Shown here one piece after another: positions 45,830 through 54,860 of a DNA stretch of 64,000 bases (positions are counted from its first letter, which is position 1; each line of letters opens with the position of its first letter). Source of the DNA: an uncultured Tateyamaria sp. (GTDB lineage: Bacteria > Pseudomonadota > Alphaproteobacteria > Rhodobacterales > Rhodobacteraceae); assembly GCA_905480645.1 (NCBI GenBank), contig CAJQRC010000012.1, positions 35,515 through 99,514 on the forward strand. The letters are read 5' to 3'. The position numbers were made by a program, and so were the translations under genes. The notes below the pieces were generated by a model. It was not told the DNA's origin. It did no database searches and saw only the letters and a list, made by a program, of their open reading frames with translations.

Positions 45830-46126
45830 TTAAAAACTGAAGAGTGAGAATGAAGCAAAAGCAATAACGCCAATGCCCATGGTCACGATGACATGGTTCG
45901 TTAGCATCGCTGCCAGCAGCGCTATCGACGCTGCACACCAAGTTTCCGCAGGTTGTCCCATCAAGGAGGCCGCAACTAGACTAACAATAATTAGTCCAGG
46001 CAGTTCATCTAATATCCATGAGAACTGGGAAGATCTGATCCTATCACCAGCTAACAAACCAAGAAATCTTATAAAAAAAGCAGCGATGGAAAGTGTTAGG
46101 ATTAAGATCCAGTATTCATTTGGCAT
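45830..46126 (-). CDS. azlD: AzlD-family branched-chain amino acid export subunit
   Basis: A 98-residue membrane protein with three or four hydrophobic segments and the AzlD pattern RFLGLLAG, LPGLIIVSLVAASL. Pairs with the AzlC-like protein upstream, whose gene it overlaps by 11 bases. AzlCD exports branched-chain amino acids or analogues in Bacillus and Corynebacterium (BrnEF). AAGG precedes the start. Confidence 0.85.
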   Translation of the reverse strand: MPNEYWILILTLSIAAFFIRFLGLLAGDRIRSSQFSWILDELPGLIIVSLVAASLMGQPAETWCAASIALLAAMLTNHVIVTMGIGVIAFASFSLFSF

Positions 46127-46802
46127 TCTTATCGCCTTTTTTAATAATCAAAAAATTGGAAGCAATTAAACCACATAGAGCGCCAGCTACTATGGCATAT
46201 GCCTTAGGTAATCCCAGCCATATGACTGCGGTTGTGGCTACAAATGCGATAAACCAAGGAACAATATTAGAGTTTCCTCGCCATAGACCTCGCGCCATAG
46301 CGATGAATGCAGCAGTAAACGCAAAACTAAGCCCGAACTGCTGCAGATTAGGTATTCCAGCACCAACTAGAGCACCTCCTGCTGTAGAAGCTGTCCAAAC
46401 ACTTATGATTACTAGGCCTGATCCAATTAAAAACGATGCGCCAATCTCATTTGATTTTGCCCTTTCAGACATTGTGAGTGCCCAATTTTCATCCCCTGTA
46501 ATATGTATAGTAAGTAATTTCAGTCCGATAGACATACCGGCTAACACCTCAGATAATGAGGCTATGATCCCTATATACCGGAGGTTGAGTGCTGCGCCTG
46601 CAAGTGCTGCTCCCAATATGGCTGATGAATTCGAAAATTGTTCAACTGCTACGATTTGGGACGACCCGGCATGAACGGCAGCGCTCATAAGGCCAACGCC
46701 CCACCAGGGAAATCCAATTTGAGCAGCTAAGAGACCAAAGGCGAATCCGTAGATTGCCACGCCTATGGCCAGTGGTAGTATTGCAACGGCACCTTTTTTC
46801 AT
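46116..46802 (-). CDS. azlC: AzlC-family branched-chain amino acid exporter
   Basis: A 228-residue membrane protein with about seven hydrophobic segments. The AzlC signatures are LPLAIGVAIYGFAFGLLAAQIG near the start, AAVHAGSSQIVAVEQ near 45 and LNLRYIGIIASL near 75. It is the large subunit of an AzlCD exporter. It starts close to an IS3 remnant, whose broken orfB lies just upstream on the same strand. Confidence 0.88.
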   Translation of the reverse strand: MKKGAVAILPLAIGVAIYGFAFGLLAAQIGFPWWGVGLMSAAVHAGSSQIVAVEQFSNSSAILGAALAGAALNLRYIGIIASLSEVLAGMSIGLKLLTIHITGDENWALTMSERAKSNEIGASFLIGSGLVIISVWTASTAGGALVGAGIPNLQQFGLSFAFTAAFIAMARGLWRGNSNIVPWFIAFVATTAVIWLGLPKAYAIVAGALCGLIASNFLIIKKGDKNAK

Positions 46803-46844
46803 GATTAGGCGAGTAGGCTATTACAGAGAAAATTGGAACCATAA

Positions 46845-47190
46845 TTCAAATCGAGCGATAATGCTGAATTTGTTAGCCTCGACTGCCTTTACGGCCATCT
46901 CTCGTCGCCAAGATGGCCTTAGTGCTTTTTTCTATGGGCCCCTTTCAGTAAGTCATTCTGCATGCTCATCTCACCATACATCCACTTAAGACGGCGGTTT
47001 TCTTCCGCCATCGCCTTCATCTGCGATACCATCGACGCGTCCATGCCGCCAAACTTTGCACGCCATTTGTAAAAGCTCGCACTGCTCATCCCATGTTCAC
47101 GGCAAAGCTCAGAAACCGGCACACCGCTTTCCGCCTGCTTCAAAATACCCATGATCTGCGCGTCGCTAATTGTCCATTCTTCATCAAAAA
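46845..47190 (-). mobile_element. IS3-family insertion sequence remnant (orfA plus start of orfB)
   Basis: OrfA is readable from an upstream DEEWTISDAQIMG to 46919 (MGILKQAESGVPVSELCREH, SSASFYKWRAKFGGMDASMV, ENRRLKWMYGEMSMQNDLLK). It ends in the slippery sequence A-AAA-AAG at about 46929-46935; a -1 shift there continues into LRPSWRREMAVKAVEANK, the usual start of IS3 OrfB, which then loses homology near 46855. The usual OrfA N-terminus (MRKSRF-like) is replaced. The right part of orfB, with the DDE catalytic core, is absent, so the element is dead. Confidence 0.85.
46919..47152 (-). pseudogene. IS3-family transposase OrfA fragment
   Basis: A 77-residue frame of the helix-turn-helix OrfA protein. 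The HTH (VSELCREHGMSSASFYKWRA) and the leucine-zipper helix (MAEENRRLKWMYGEMSMQND) are intact, but the first dozen residues have been replaced and OrfB is truncated. Nearest relatives by memory are IS3-group elements common in Rhodobacterales and Rhizobiales. Confidence 0.8.
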
Positions 47191-47761
47191 TCTCCTCAGA
47201 TATCTTCCCAAGAAAATTCTACTTTTGAACACCACTAATTTTAGGGAGGATTATCGTCATTCGGTAAGCTTTGTATTAGATTTGTAAAATCTCTCATTTA
47301 AAAAGTCGTCTCGTGCGCTGAAGGCCCAGATATTCACTAACGTATTCGTGACTTGCTTTTCGCTATCATAATATATGAAATATATGACATATATGAAATC
47401 TTCAAAAGTTAAATAACATCGCCTTCACAGAGCCTAAGTAGGATAGCACCTAACTAATCTATTAACCAATCTATCTCGGACTTACCGAGTCTCAAATACT
47501 GAGTCTATTATTTTGGCAGTAATTGAACAATTTTTGGCACATTTTGAACAGTTTGTTTTTTTTATTGATTTATAAAAAAGCAGTAATTGAAATCAATGAA
47601 AAGGGTAACTAGCAAATTTCAGTTTTGATGAAATTCTTATGCGCTTAAATATTTTGAGCCTAGAATGATAAAAACAAAAGAGTACATCTTTGTTTTGTTC
47701 AAAATGATAATGCCAAGTTAAATTGTTATTTAAGTGTTTAACCATTGGGATATGATTTAAA
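47191..47761. other. Intergenic region upstream of the FGE gene
   Basis: About 570 AT-rich bases. It holds three 9-base tandem units ATATATGAA/C/A at 47371-47397 and the motif TTTTTGGCACA at 47531-47541, which resembles a sequence upstream of the HAD gene. No gene was found. Confidence 0.45.
47371..47397. repeat. Three tandem 9-base units (ATATATGAM)
   Basis: ATATATGAA (47371-47379), ATATATGAC (47380-47388) and ATATATGAA (47389-47397) follow each other directly. Low complexity, no assigned role. Confidence 0.8.
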
Positions 47762-48763
47762 TTGGAAAGAAAGCCTCTTAATACCGAAAGGCAGCCCACC
47801 AGAGGGCTGGCAGAAGGTTCTATGGTTTGGATAGATAGTGGTGAGTTTCTTATGGGATCAGAGCACCACTATGCTGAGGAAGCGCCAGTGCGTGAAATAC
47901 GTGTTTCCGGATTTTGGATTGATCAATATGCGGTCACAAATGCTGAGTATGCCAATTTTATTGAAAAAACTGGATATGTAACAGTTGCTGAAAGGCCTCT
48001 TGATCCATCAAATTTTCCGGGAGTTGATCCATTTTTGCTGCAGGCGGGCTCTATGGTCTTTAGCATGACTAAAGGACCGGTCAGTTTGCAGGATATTCGG
48101 CAATGGTGGTCTTATGTCCCCGGTGCATCTTGGCGTCATCCCGAAGGTCCAGGAAGTGACCTCAAAGGTCGAGCAAACCATCCTGTTGTCCAAATAGCAT
48201 TTGAAGATGCAAAAAGTTACGCTGCGTGGGCTTCTAAAGATATACCCACAGAAGCCGAGTGGGAATTTGCCGCTAGGGGTGGATTGGAAGGTGCGGAGTA
48301 CGTCTGGGGAAATAGTTTTGAACCGGACGGAAAACGTATGGCCAAGACCTGGCAAGGTGATTTTCCCTGGCGTAACAAAGCGAAAAAAAAGCTCGAAAGA
48401 ACATCACCCGTTGGATCATATCCGGGTAATGGCTATGGGCTATTTGATATGGTGGGTAACGTCTGGCAATGGACATCGGATTATTACGTTGCAGGCCATC
48501 CTTCTAAAAAGCAAGAAGGGCCATTCTGTTGCACTCTTGATAACCCAAGAGGCCCTACAATGCATCAAAGTTTAAATTCGCACACAAATGGCATACCGGT
48601 GCCAAGTAAAGTTGTAAAAGGCGGCTCGTTTTTATGTGCGCCCAGCTATTGTCGTCGCTATCGACCAGCAGCGCGCCACGCCCAGCAAATAGACACTGGT
48701 ATGAGCCATATCGGTTTTCGATGTATTAAACGACTAAGCCAAACAGAAAAGGAAATTAAATAA
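47762..48763 (+). CDS. Formylglycine-generating enzyme (FGE/SUMF1 family)
   Basis: Converts the active-site Cys of type I sulfatases to formylglycine, 333 residues. The FGE-sulfatase domain starts at MVWIDSGEFLMGS (residue 21) and ends at IGFRCIKR. The catalytic pair is present: Cys292 and Cys297 in KGGSFLCAPSYCRRYRPAAR, matching human Cys336/Cys341, so this is a true FGE rather than a paralogue lacking them. DIPTEAEWEFAARGG and GNVWQWTSDYY are also typical. The start is TTG 47762; a stop lies just upstream and ATG 47822 is the only later option. Its stop overlaps the sulfatase start. Confidence 0.9.
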   Translation: MERKPLNTERQPTRGLAEGSMVWIDSGEFLMGSEHHYAEEAPVREIRVSGFWIDQYAVTNAEYANFIEKTGYVTVAERPLDPSNFPGVDPFLLQAGSMVFSMTKGPVSLQDIRQWWSYVPGASWRHPEGPGSDLKGRANHPVVQIAFEDAKSYAAWASKDIPTEAEWEFAARGGLEGAEYVWGNSFEPDGKRMAKTWQGDFPWRNKAKKKLERTSPVGSYPGNGYGLFDMVGNVWQWTSDYYVAGHPSKKQEGPFCCTLDNPRGPTMHQSLNSHTNGIPVPSKVVKGGSFLCAPSYCRRYRPAARHAQQIDTGMSHIGFRCIKRLSQTEKEIK

Positions 48764-50397
48764 TGAGTGAAGAAACTAATAAATCGTCCGGTATAAGTAG
48801 GCGGTCGATGCTGATGTCCAGTGCTTCGGCCCTGGCGTCAGTGGGGGCAGTGGCATCAACGGTTACTGAAGTCGCTGCGCAAAGTAACGCCAACACAGGA
48901 GAACGTCCTAATATTCTTGTTATTTGGGGAGATGACATCGGCCAATCTAATATATCTGCGTATACGATGGGTTTGATGGGATATCGCACTCCCAACATCG
49001 ATCAGATAGCAAAAGAGGGAATGATTTTTACCGACTACTACGGCGAACAATCCTGCACGGCGGGTCGCTCGTCGTTTATTATGGGGCAGTCAGTTTTTCG
49101 CACAGGTCTCTCAAAGGTTGGTCTGCCAGGTTCACCCTTAGGAATGCAAGAAGAAGATCCCACAATCGCTGGACTTTTGAAAGGTCAGGGGTATTCGACA
49201 GGTCAATTTGGTAAAAACCACCTTGGTGATTTGGACGAACACCTACCTTCAAATCATGGTTTTGATGAGTTTCTTGGCAATCTTTACCACTTAAATGCGG
49301 AAGAAGAGCCTGAGAACGAAGATTATCCAGGTGATCGTATTATGCCAGATGGGCGTACTTTTCTGGAAACCTATGGCCCTCGTGGCGTTATTCGCTCCTC
49401 CGCTGACGGGGTTATCGAGGATACCGGACCTCTTACCAAGAAACGTATGGAAACTGTTGATGATGAGACAGTCGCTGCGGCGATTGACTTTATTCGGCGT
49501 AAAAATGACGAGGGGGTCCCATGGTTTTGCTGGTGGAGCGGAACGCGTATGCATTTCAGGACACATGTCAAAGATGAGATGCGTGGAATTTCTGGTCAGG
49601 ATGAATACTCTGACGGTATGGTCGAGCACGACATGCACATTGGTCAATTTTTAAAAGTCCTTGATGAACTTGATATCGCTGACAACACCATTGTGCATTA
49701 CTCGACTGACAATGGCCCCCATATGAATACATGGCCTGATGCCGCAATGACGCCATTCTTCGGCGAAAAGAACACCAATTGGGAAGGTGGATGGCGCGTA
49801 CCCTCAATGGTGCGCTGGCCTGGTAAAATTGAGGCTGGTTCAGTCTCAAACGAGATCATGCATCACATGGATTGGTTGCCCACATATCTTGCTGCTGCAG
49901 GGCGCCCGACAATAAAAGAGGAATTATTGGATGGTATTACTGTTGCTGAAGTGGGCGGTGGTAGAGACTACCGTGTGCATTTGGATGGTTACAACTTTCT
50001 GCCGTTTCTAACTGGTAAAGAAGCGAAAGGTCCGCGCAAGGAAATTTTCTACTTCTCTGATGACGGAGATCTGACCGCTTTGCGTTTTGAGGATTGGAAA
50101 TTAATTTTTCTTGAGCAAGAAGCCTATGGCACACTGCGTGCTTGGGTAGAACCATGGAAAGAACTGCGTGTACCTTTAATGTTCAACCTACGCCGTGATC
50201 CGTATGAACGCAGTTATCGTACGTCAAATACCTATTATGACTGGATGATTGACAGAGTGTATTTCCTTGTTCCGGCACAGGAATATGTCGGGAAATTTCT
50301 TTCTACATTTAAGAATTATCCACCACGTCAAAAGGCTGCCAGTTTCAGTCTAGACCAAGTGATGGAAAAACTTATACTTCCAGCAGGCAATCCCTAA
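48763..50397 (+). CDS. Arylsulfatase-type sulfatase with Tat signal
   Basis: Type I sulfatase of 544 residues. The leader ISRRSMLMSSASALASVGAV has the twin-arginine motif, so it should be exported folded. Metal-site Asp residues are in WGDDIGQ (57-58); the sulfatase signature is CTAGR with Cys98 as the formylglycine site. HYSTDNGPHMNTWPDA and the C-terminal sub-domain (YFSDDGDLTALRFEDWKLIF) are typical. The ATG shares a base with the FGE stop (TAATG), so activator and target are translated together. FGE acts in the cytoplasm, before Tat export, which fits. The sulfate ester it cleaves is unknown. Confidence 0.92.
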   Translation: MSEETNKSSGISRRSMLMSSASALASVGAVASTVTEVAAQSNANTGERPNILVIWGDDIGQSNISAYTMGLMGYRTPNIDQIAKEGMIFTDYYGEQSCTAGRSSFIMGQSVFRTGLSKVGLPGSPLGMQEEDPTIAGLLKGQGYSTGQFGKNHLGDLDEHLPSNHGFDEFLGNLYHLNAEEEPENEDYPGDRIMPDGRTFLETYGPRGVIRSSADGVIEDTGPLTKKRMETVDDETVAAAIDFIRRKNDEGVPWFCWWSGTRMHFRTHVKDEMRGISGQDEYSDGMVEHDMHIGQFLKVLDELDIADNTIVHYSTDNGPHMNTWPDAAMTPFFGEKNTNWEGGWRVPSMVRWPGKIEAGSVSNEIMHHMDWLPTYLAAAGRPTIKEELLDGITVAEVGGGRDYRVHLDGYNFLPFLTGKEAKGPRKEIFYFSDDGDLTALRFEDWKLIFLEQEAYGTLRAWVEPWKELRVPLMFNLRRDPYERSYRTSNTYYDWMIDRVYFLVPAQEYVGKFLSTFKNYPPRQKAASFSLDQVMEKLILPAGNP

Positions 50398-50404
50398 TCA
50401 AAGA

Positions 50405-50436
50405 AGCCTATTCCACTTTTATATTCGGAGTAGGCT
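50405..50436 (+). terminator. Terminator-like hairpin after the sulfatase gene
   Basis: AGCCTATTCC (50405-50414) pairs with GGAGTAGGCT (50427-50436), ten pairs with one G-T, loop of 12 bases, starting 8 bases after the sulfatase stop. No T-run follows. Confidence 0.6.
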
Positions 50437-50882
50437 CGATCAAATATAAAGGATTTATTAGGTTTTCATCTGCTATTGCTAAGTTTTAACGTTTTCATAG
50501 TCATATGGCATACCGTGGGCATTAAGAGAATGTTAAAATGGCATTTAATTATGACAGGCAATAGCAGAATTTATCATCCACTTTGGGGTTTAATGTTGAT
50601 CTAATAAAGAACGAAGGGTAGGGGTGCTTCGAAGACATCAGAGTTCGTAGTTTTGTGCAAAAGTGGTCACTATTGCACTTTGAAATTAATTATTAATTTT
50701 GGCGCAAAATGGGCAGTTTATTTTTTAAGATTTGTTAATATCTTTTTGTCGATTCTGGATGCGTTCTGCACCCGATATAGGAGCTAAGGGCGTTAAGTTA
50801 ATACATCAGCTGAGTATTAAATGAAATTAAATATTATAAAATCAGATACGTGTTAGCCTGCATAATTAAAAGGACATATTTT
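50437..50882. other. Intergenic region upstream of the HAD gene
   Basis: About 445 bases, no gene recognised. ATTTTGGCGCAAAATG at 50696-50711 followed by CAGTTT and a T-run resembles the sequence at 47531 upstream of the FGE gene; a shared regulatory element is possible. Confidence 0.4.
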
Positions 50883-51833
50883 ATGAAATATTTTATTGCG
50901 GCCGGATTAAGTATGTTTGCTTCGGCAATCTTAGCAGACCCGCTTCCCTCGTGGTCCGAAACGGACACCAAACAAGCGATTATCAACTTTGTTGAAAGGG
51001 TCACTGATCCAACATCTCCCGACTATGTGACGGCAGAAGATCGTGTGGCTGTGTTTGATAACGATGGTACCTTGTGGAGCGAACAACCTGTTTATTTTCA
51101 GCTTGCGTATGCATTATATAGTTTGGAAAAAAAAGCTGCCTCTGATCCGTCTATTTTGACTAGCGATACGCTAAGGGCGGCTGCCAGTGGTGATGTTGAA
51201 ACCGTTATTGAATCTGGTAGTGAAGGATTGCTTGAAGTAATAGCTGTAAGCCATTCGGGAATGACGGTTAACAATTTTCAGGATGATGTGGTAAACTGGC
51301 TAGAAAACGCGCGCCATTCTACGACTGGAAAGCGTTATACCGATATGGTTTACCAGCCAATGCAAGAATTATTGCGGTACTTACGCGATGAAGACTTTCA
51401 AACTTATATTGTATCTGGCGGTGGCGTTGATTTTATGCGTGCTTTCTCAAAAGAAGCATACAATATTCCCAACCAACAGGTTATTGGATCGACTGGACCT
51501 GCTGAATATTCCGACGGTGAAATAATCAAATTGGCAGGTGACGTCTTTATAAATGACAAAGAGGGCAAACCTCTAGGAATAAGTAGTCGAATTGGAAAAC
51601 GTCCAATTTTTGCCAGTGGTAATTCTGACGGAGATTTTGCAATGTTGGAATACACAACAGCGGGTCCTGGACCTAGTTTTGGGATGCTTTTACACCATAC
51701 AGATGGAGAACGTGAGTTCGCCTATGACCGAGAAGGTCACATTGGAGTTTTGAATAAAGGCTTAGATGAAAGCGGTGAACGAGGCTGGGTGATTATCGAT
51801 ATGGCGAGTGACTGGAAACAGGTCTGGCCTTGA
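50883..51833 (+). CDS. Exported HAD-superfamily phosphatase
   Basis: A 316-residue haloacid-dehalogenase-fold hydrolase with a signal peptide (MKYFIAAGLSMFASAILA). Motif I is VAVFDNDGTLW (Asp59, Asp61), motif II TYIVSGGG, and motif IV ASGNSDGDFAML. This is the phosphoserine-phosphatase-like subgroup, here exported. AAAGGA precedes ATG 50883; the frame is open 11 codons further. HAD proteins of this type are often next to arylsulfatase genes, as here, suggesting cooperation on sulfated and phosphorylated substrates outside the cytoplasm. Confidence 0.85.
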   Translation: MKYFIAAGLSMFASAILADPLPSWSETDTKQAIINFVERVTDPTSPDYVTAEDRVAVFDNDGTLWSEQPVYFQLAYALYSLEKKAASDPSILTSDTLRAAASGDVETVIESGSEGLLEVIAVSHSGMTVNNFQDDVVNWLENARHSTTGKRYTDMVYQPMQELLRYLRDEDFQTYIVSGGGVDFMRAFSKEAYNIPNQQVIGSTGPAEYSDGEIIKLAGDVFINDKEGKPLGISSRIGKRPIFASGNSDGDFAMLEYTTAGPGPSFGMLLHHTDGEREFAYDREGHIGVLNKGLDESGERGWVIIDMASDWKQVWP

Positions 51834-52148
51834 ATATTAAGAGTTGCAATTAGTTCCTAGCATTATTTCTGAACCTGCTGGACCTATTTTAGAAGTAACT
51901 CTTTCCTCTGTTCACATCGCATTTAATAAGGATTTTTTATCCACAGGATAAAATGAATAGGTTTCCTTTTATTTTGTGGAATGTCCTTTTCTATGCTGGC
52001 AACATTCATCATGAAAGATACTGAAAATAACTGAAAGATCGCCTTGGTGAGAACAGCGTGATTTCCGAAGTTTGCGGACAGACTAGCTATATTGTTGTTG
52101 TTATAATTTAGATCGAGCCGTTTATGGGGCGTTTTTAACTAATTTGTT
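51834..52148. other. Intergenic region between the HAD gene and gene remnants
   Basis: About 315 bases without a gene. An 8-base-pair stem with a 3-base loop (51935-51953, TTTTATCC/GGATAAAA) is the only structure noted; it contains one perfect DnaA-box-like nonamer at 51937-51945. Confidence 0.4.
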
Positions 52149-52307
52149 TCACCTTCCCAAGTTAATCTTATGAACGCATATCATATCCCGCAACAAGCTA
52201 GCTGCCGCAAGTGATATGATTTCCGTATGATCAAAAGATGGTGAAACTTCCACAAGATCTGCTCCAACTAAATTTAGACCAATCAATCTTCGAACTATTG
52301 ATTGTGC
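52149..52307 (-). pseudogene. Agmatinase/ureohydrolase C-terminal remnant
   Basis: A 52-codon minus-strand frame reads [20 protein letters not shown] then [20 protein letters not shown], the characteristic C-terminal end of agmatinase and related ureohydrolases ([13 protein letters not shown].EITA). The preceding codon is a TAG stop, and nothing of the metal-binding core remains upstream, where a nitrilase-family remnant begins on the other strand. It is therefore a fragment left by deletion or rearrangement. Confidence 0.72.
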
Positions 52308-52320
52308 CTACCATGTAGAT

Positions 52321-52839
52321 AGGCCACCACACACGGGCGTGCCGGCACTAGTCGATAGTGACGGTAACTTACTTTCTGTGTGTAGAAAAACACATTTGTT
52401 TGGTGAGATGGACCGGCCCCAATTTACTGCAGGTGAGAGCCTTTGCCCGCTTGTTCAATTCAAAGACTAGTCTGCTGGGTTGGCAATATTCTACGATTTT
52501 GAATTTTCTGAATTAGTACGGGCGTACGCATTAGCTGGTGCTGAAGTTGTACTCATTCCAACTGCGAATATGCAGCCTTATACAGGTATTGCTATCAGGT
52601 TTGTTCCTGCACGTGCTGAAGAAAACGAAATTTATGTCGCCTACGCTAATCGTGTTGAGTCGGAAGGAAATTTTGAATATTATGGCCTGTCTTGCGTTGT
52701 TGGTCCTGATGGCTTGGATCACGCACGGGCTGCGGTTGAAGAAGAAATAATATACGCAAGCCTACCCAAAGAACATTTGACCAATATTCGAAAATCTCTA
52801 TCTCATCTTAATGATCGAAGTCCTGAACTTTATTCTTGA
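52321..52839 (+). pseudogene. Decayed carbon-nitrogen hydrolase (nitrilase family)
   Basis: The frame reads VDSDGNLLSVCRKTHLFGEM and RPQFTAGESLCPLVQFKD, then a TAG stop at 52468-52470, then SAGLAIFYDFEFSELVRAYA and VLIPTANMQPYTG, ending in EIIYASLPKEHLTNIRK. The catalytic Lys segment (RKTHLF) is present, but the nucleophile Cys of the ICYDxEFPE motif is Phe (TTC, 52489-52491). The N-terminal third with the catalytic Glu is missing. The gene is thus truncated, interrupted and without its nucleophile. Relatives include N-carbamoylputrescine amidase, which would fit the neighbouring agmatinase remnant. Confidence 0.8.
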
Positions 52840-53013
52840 TTTTTAGATTTCTTAACTGGATAAGTTTTACTTAGATATTTTGCAGCAGATAATTATCAAA
52901 TTTCCTCTTAAATTCATTATGTTAAAGATCATAGTTAGACTAGAAGGGAGCCAAAATTTTATTGAAACGCAAACCCTGTATATTTTAGATAGTCCACTAT
53001 TTTAGGTTCTTTG

Positions 53014-54189
53014 ATGTTACGCAAGTTAATAAATATTTTAGAGCCAATGACCGTGGCACCGGGTATAGTAATGATATCGCTGTCGGCTATTGCGCTTGGT
53101 GCAGCATTTGGTGGTTACCTTCCGCTGATCGCACTTTGGATGGAGACCCTTGATGTTTCATTCCAACAGATTGGCATTGTGAGTGGTGCGGCAGCGCTTG
53201 GCATTGTGTCTAGCGCTTTTTTTGCTCCACGGCTTGCTCAAAAATATGGTTATGTGGCGACAATCAATTTCGGGTTAGTCTTGGCTGCAATTATGACTGT
53301 ACTTTTTCGTTACACTGAAAATTATGCTGTCTGGTTGGCTATCCGTTTTGTTAGTGGCCTTGGTCTAGGCTTGCATTGGGTGCTGACTGAAGCATGGTTA
53401 GCGAATATTGTTTCTGACCGCGGACGCACGCGGGTAATGGCAATATATGCTACGGCTATTTCGGTTGGCTTTGGTGCTGGCCCCGCGATTATCTGGATAT
53501 TCGGTTTTGCAACATATACGCCATTCTATCTTATTGCCGCATTTTTATTGATTGCCGCATTGCCGATTTACATGCTTCGCGGGCACGAGCCAAAATCAGA
53601 ATTTTCAGGGGCAGGTTCGCCATTATTACTTATCCGCCGAGCTCCGACAGTAGCTTGTGCTTGCTTTGTCGCTGGTGGCGTTGATCTTGCTTTGATTAGT
53701 CTGGTTCCAGTGATGGTTGCGCGCAGTCCTGGCGCTGAACCAGTTTTGGCGCTGTCGCTTGTTCCAGCAATGGCACTTGGAACTATGCTTCTGCAGTATC
53801 CAATTGCTGTTATGGCTGATCGGTACGGCCTGCGAAAAGTTAGCATAATTATAGCAACCACAGGACTGGCATTGTGCAGCCTCATCCCATTTTTTCTTGA
53901 TTCTATAATAATCGCGATCAGCGTCGCTTTTCTTGGTGCTGGTCTTGTGTATGGGCTGTATTCAATTGGGCTTGCGATGCTTTCTAAAAGGTTTACTAGT
54001 GGTGAAATTGTTGCTGCTAATGCTGGGTTTGTGATAATTTTTGAGTTTTCAAACCTGCTTGGACCGGCGGTAGCTGGTGTTCTTCTCGATATAAATATAC
54101 GGTTGGGTTTGCCAATTTTTATGATGTGTATTGGTGCTTTTTATTTAATAATTTCATGGGTTCGTCGAGATGCAAATCTGGATAAGTAA
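53014..54189 (+). CDS. MFS transporter
   Basis: A 391-residue major facilitator with twelve hydrophobic segments. The loop between helices 2 and 3 reads FAPRLAQKYGYVAT, and the second half repeats it as VMADRYGLRKVSII, the MFS motif A (GxLaDrxGrkr). AIRFVSGLGLGLHWVLTEAWL in helix 4-5 recalls YfkF/YcaD-type members. ATG 53014 is preferred over TTG 53011. Substrate unknown. The gene directly follows the nitrilase remnant and may have been part of the same lost pathway. Confidence 0.86.
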   Translation: MLRKLINILEPMTVAPGIVMISLSAIALGAAFGGYLPLIALWMETLDVSFQQIGIVSGAAALGIVSSAFFAPRLAQKYGYVATINFGLVLAAIMTVLFRYTENYAVWLAIRFVSGLGLGLHWVLTEAWLANIVSDRGRTRVMAIYATAISVGFGAGPAIIWIFGFATYTPFYLIAAFLLIAALPIYMLRGHEPKSEFSGAGSPLLLIRRAPTVACACFVAGGVDLALISLVPVMVARSPGAEPVLALSLVPAMALGTMLLQYPIAVMADRYGLRKVSIIIATTGLALCSLIPFFLDSIIIAISVAFLGAGLVYGLYSIGLAMLSKRFTSGEIVAANAGFVIIFEFSNLLGPAVAGVLLDINIRLGLPIFMMCIGAFYLIISWVRRDANLDK

Positions 54190-54356
54190 TTCTGATATCT
54201 AGAAAACTGAATAAAACGATTACCGACGAGACTCTATCTAATAAGTGCGTTCGAGAGTGGATTGTCAGTACAAAAATTGTGATTTTGAAAATGAGTTTAA
54301 GCGCTAAGTCATATTAAATAAATTCTTGGTATGTAGGTGTAGAGATAAATTAAATG

Positions 54357-54749
54357 ATGAAAAAAATTAGTAATGTGAGGTTACTTCCATTTTTAGCCGT
54401 TCTGCTGGGATCTCCATCGCATGCTGACTGGACCAAAGTTTCTGCAAATGACAATTCTAACTGTGCGCTTTATGTTAATTTAGTCAATATAAAGATGGAC
54501 GATGGAAGCTTATATTTTTGGCAGTTATATGATTGTTTGGAACCCGACCAATCTGGAAATTTGTCTTTTAAGACCTTAAGTGAAATTAATTGTAGCTTTC
54601 CCAAAAGATATCGAGATCATTATTCTTTTCATTACTCCACCTTAATGGCTGGAGGGGAGCCTAATTTAACTTATAACCAGACAACAGAGTGGATAAACTC
54701 CGCTCTTGGCTCCCCAATAGAAAATCTCTTGGACCTAATCTGTAAATAG
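54357..54749 (+). CDS. Small exported protein, surface-adhesin protein E-like
   Basis: A 130-residue protein with signal peptide MKKISNVRLLPFLAVLLGSPSHA. The mature part begins DWTKVSANDN, contains four Cys (NCALY, YDCLE, NCSFP, LICK) and a W-x-L-Y-D-C stretch, which recalls small CNP1/surface-adhesin E-like proteins. The resemblance is by pattern only. ATG 54354 immediately precedes and is an equal alternative start. No operon partners. Confidence 0.6.
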   Translation: MKKISNVRLLPFLAVLLGSPSHADWTKVSANDNSNCALYVNLVNIKMDDGSLYFWQLYDCLEPDQSGNLSFKTLSEINCSFPKRYRDHYSFHYSTLMAGGEPNLTYNQTTEWINSALGSPIENLLDLICK

Positions 54750-54860
54750 TAAAGCCAACTGAAATAATAAGTGTCATTAAGTTCGATTATAAGTTGGTAA
54801 ATGTTTTATCGTTTAACAGATATACGAACCTAAATACTTTCCATCTGATATTTTAATTTT

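Noticed and set aside
46093..46674. Long plus-strand open frame (193 codons) opposite azlC/azlD
   Set aside because: Antisense to well-supported AzlC and AzlD genes; composition is that of a shadow frame.
51937..51945. Perfect DnaA-box nonamer, considered as part of a replication origin
   Set aside because: A single box within a small palindrome; no cluster of boxes and no dnaA, parA or similar gene nearby.
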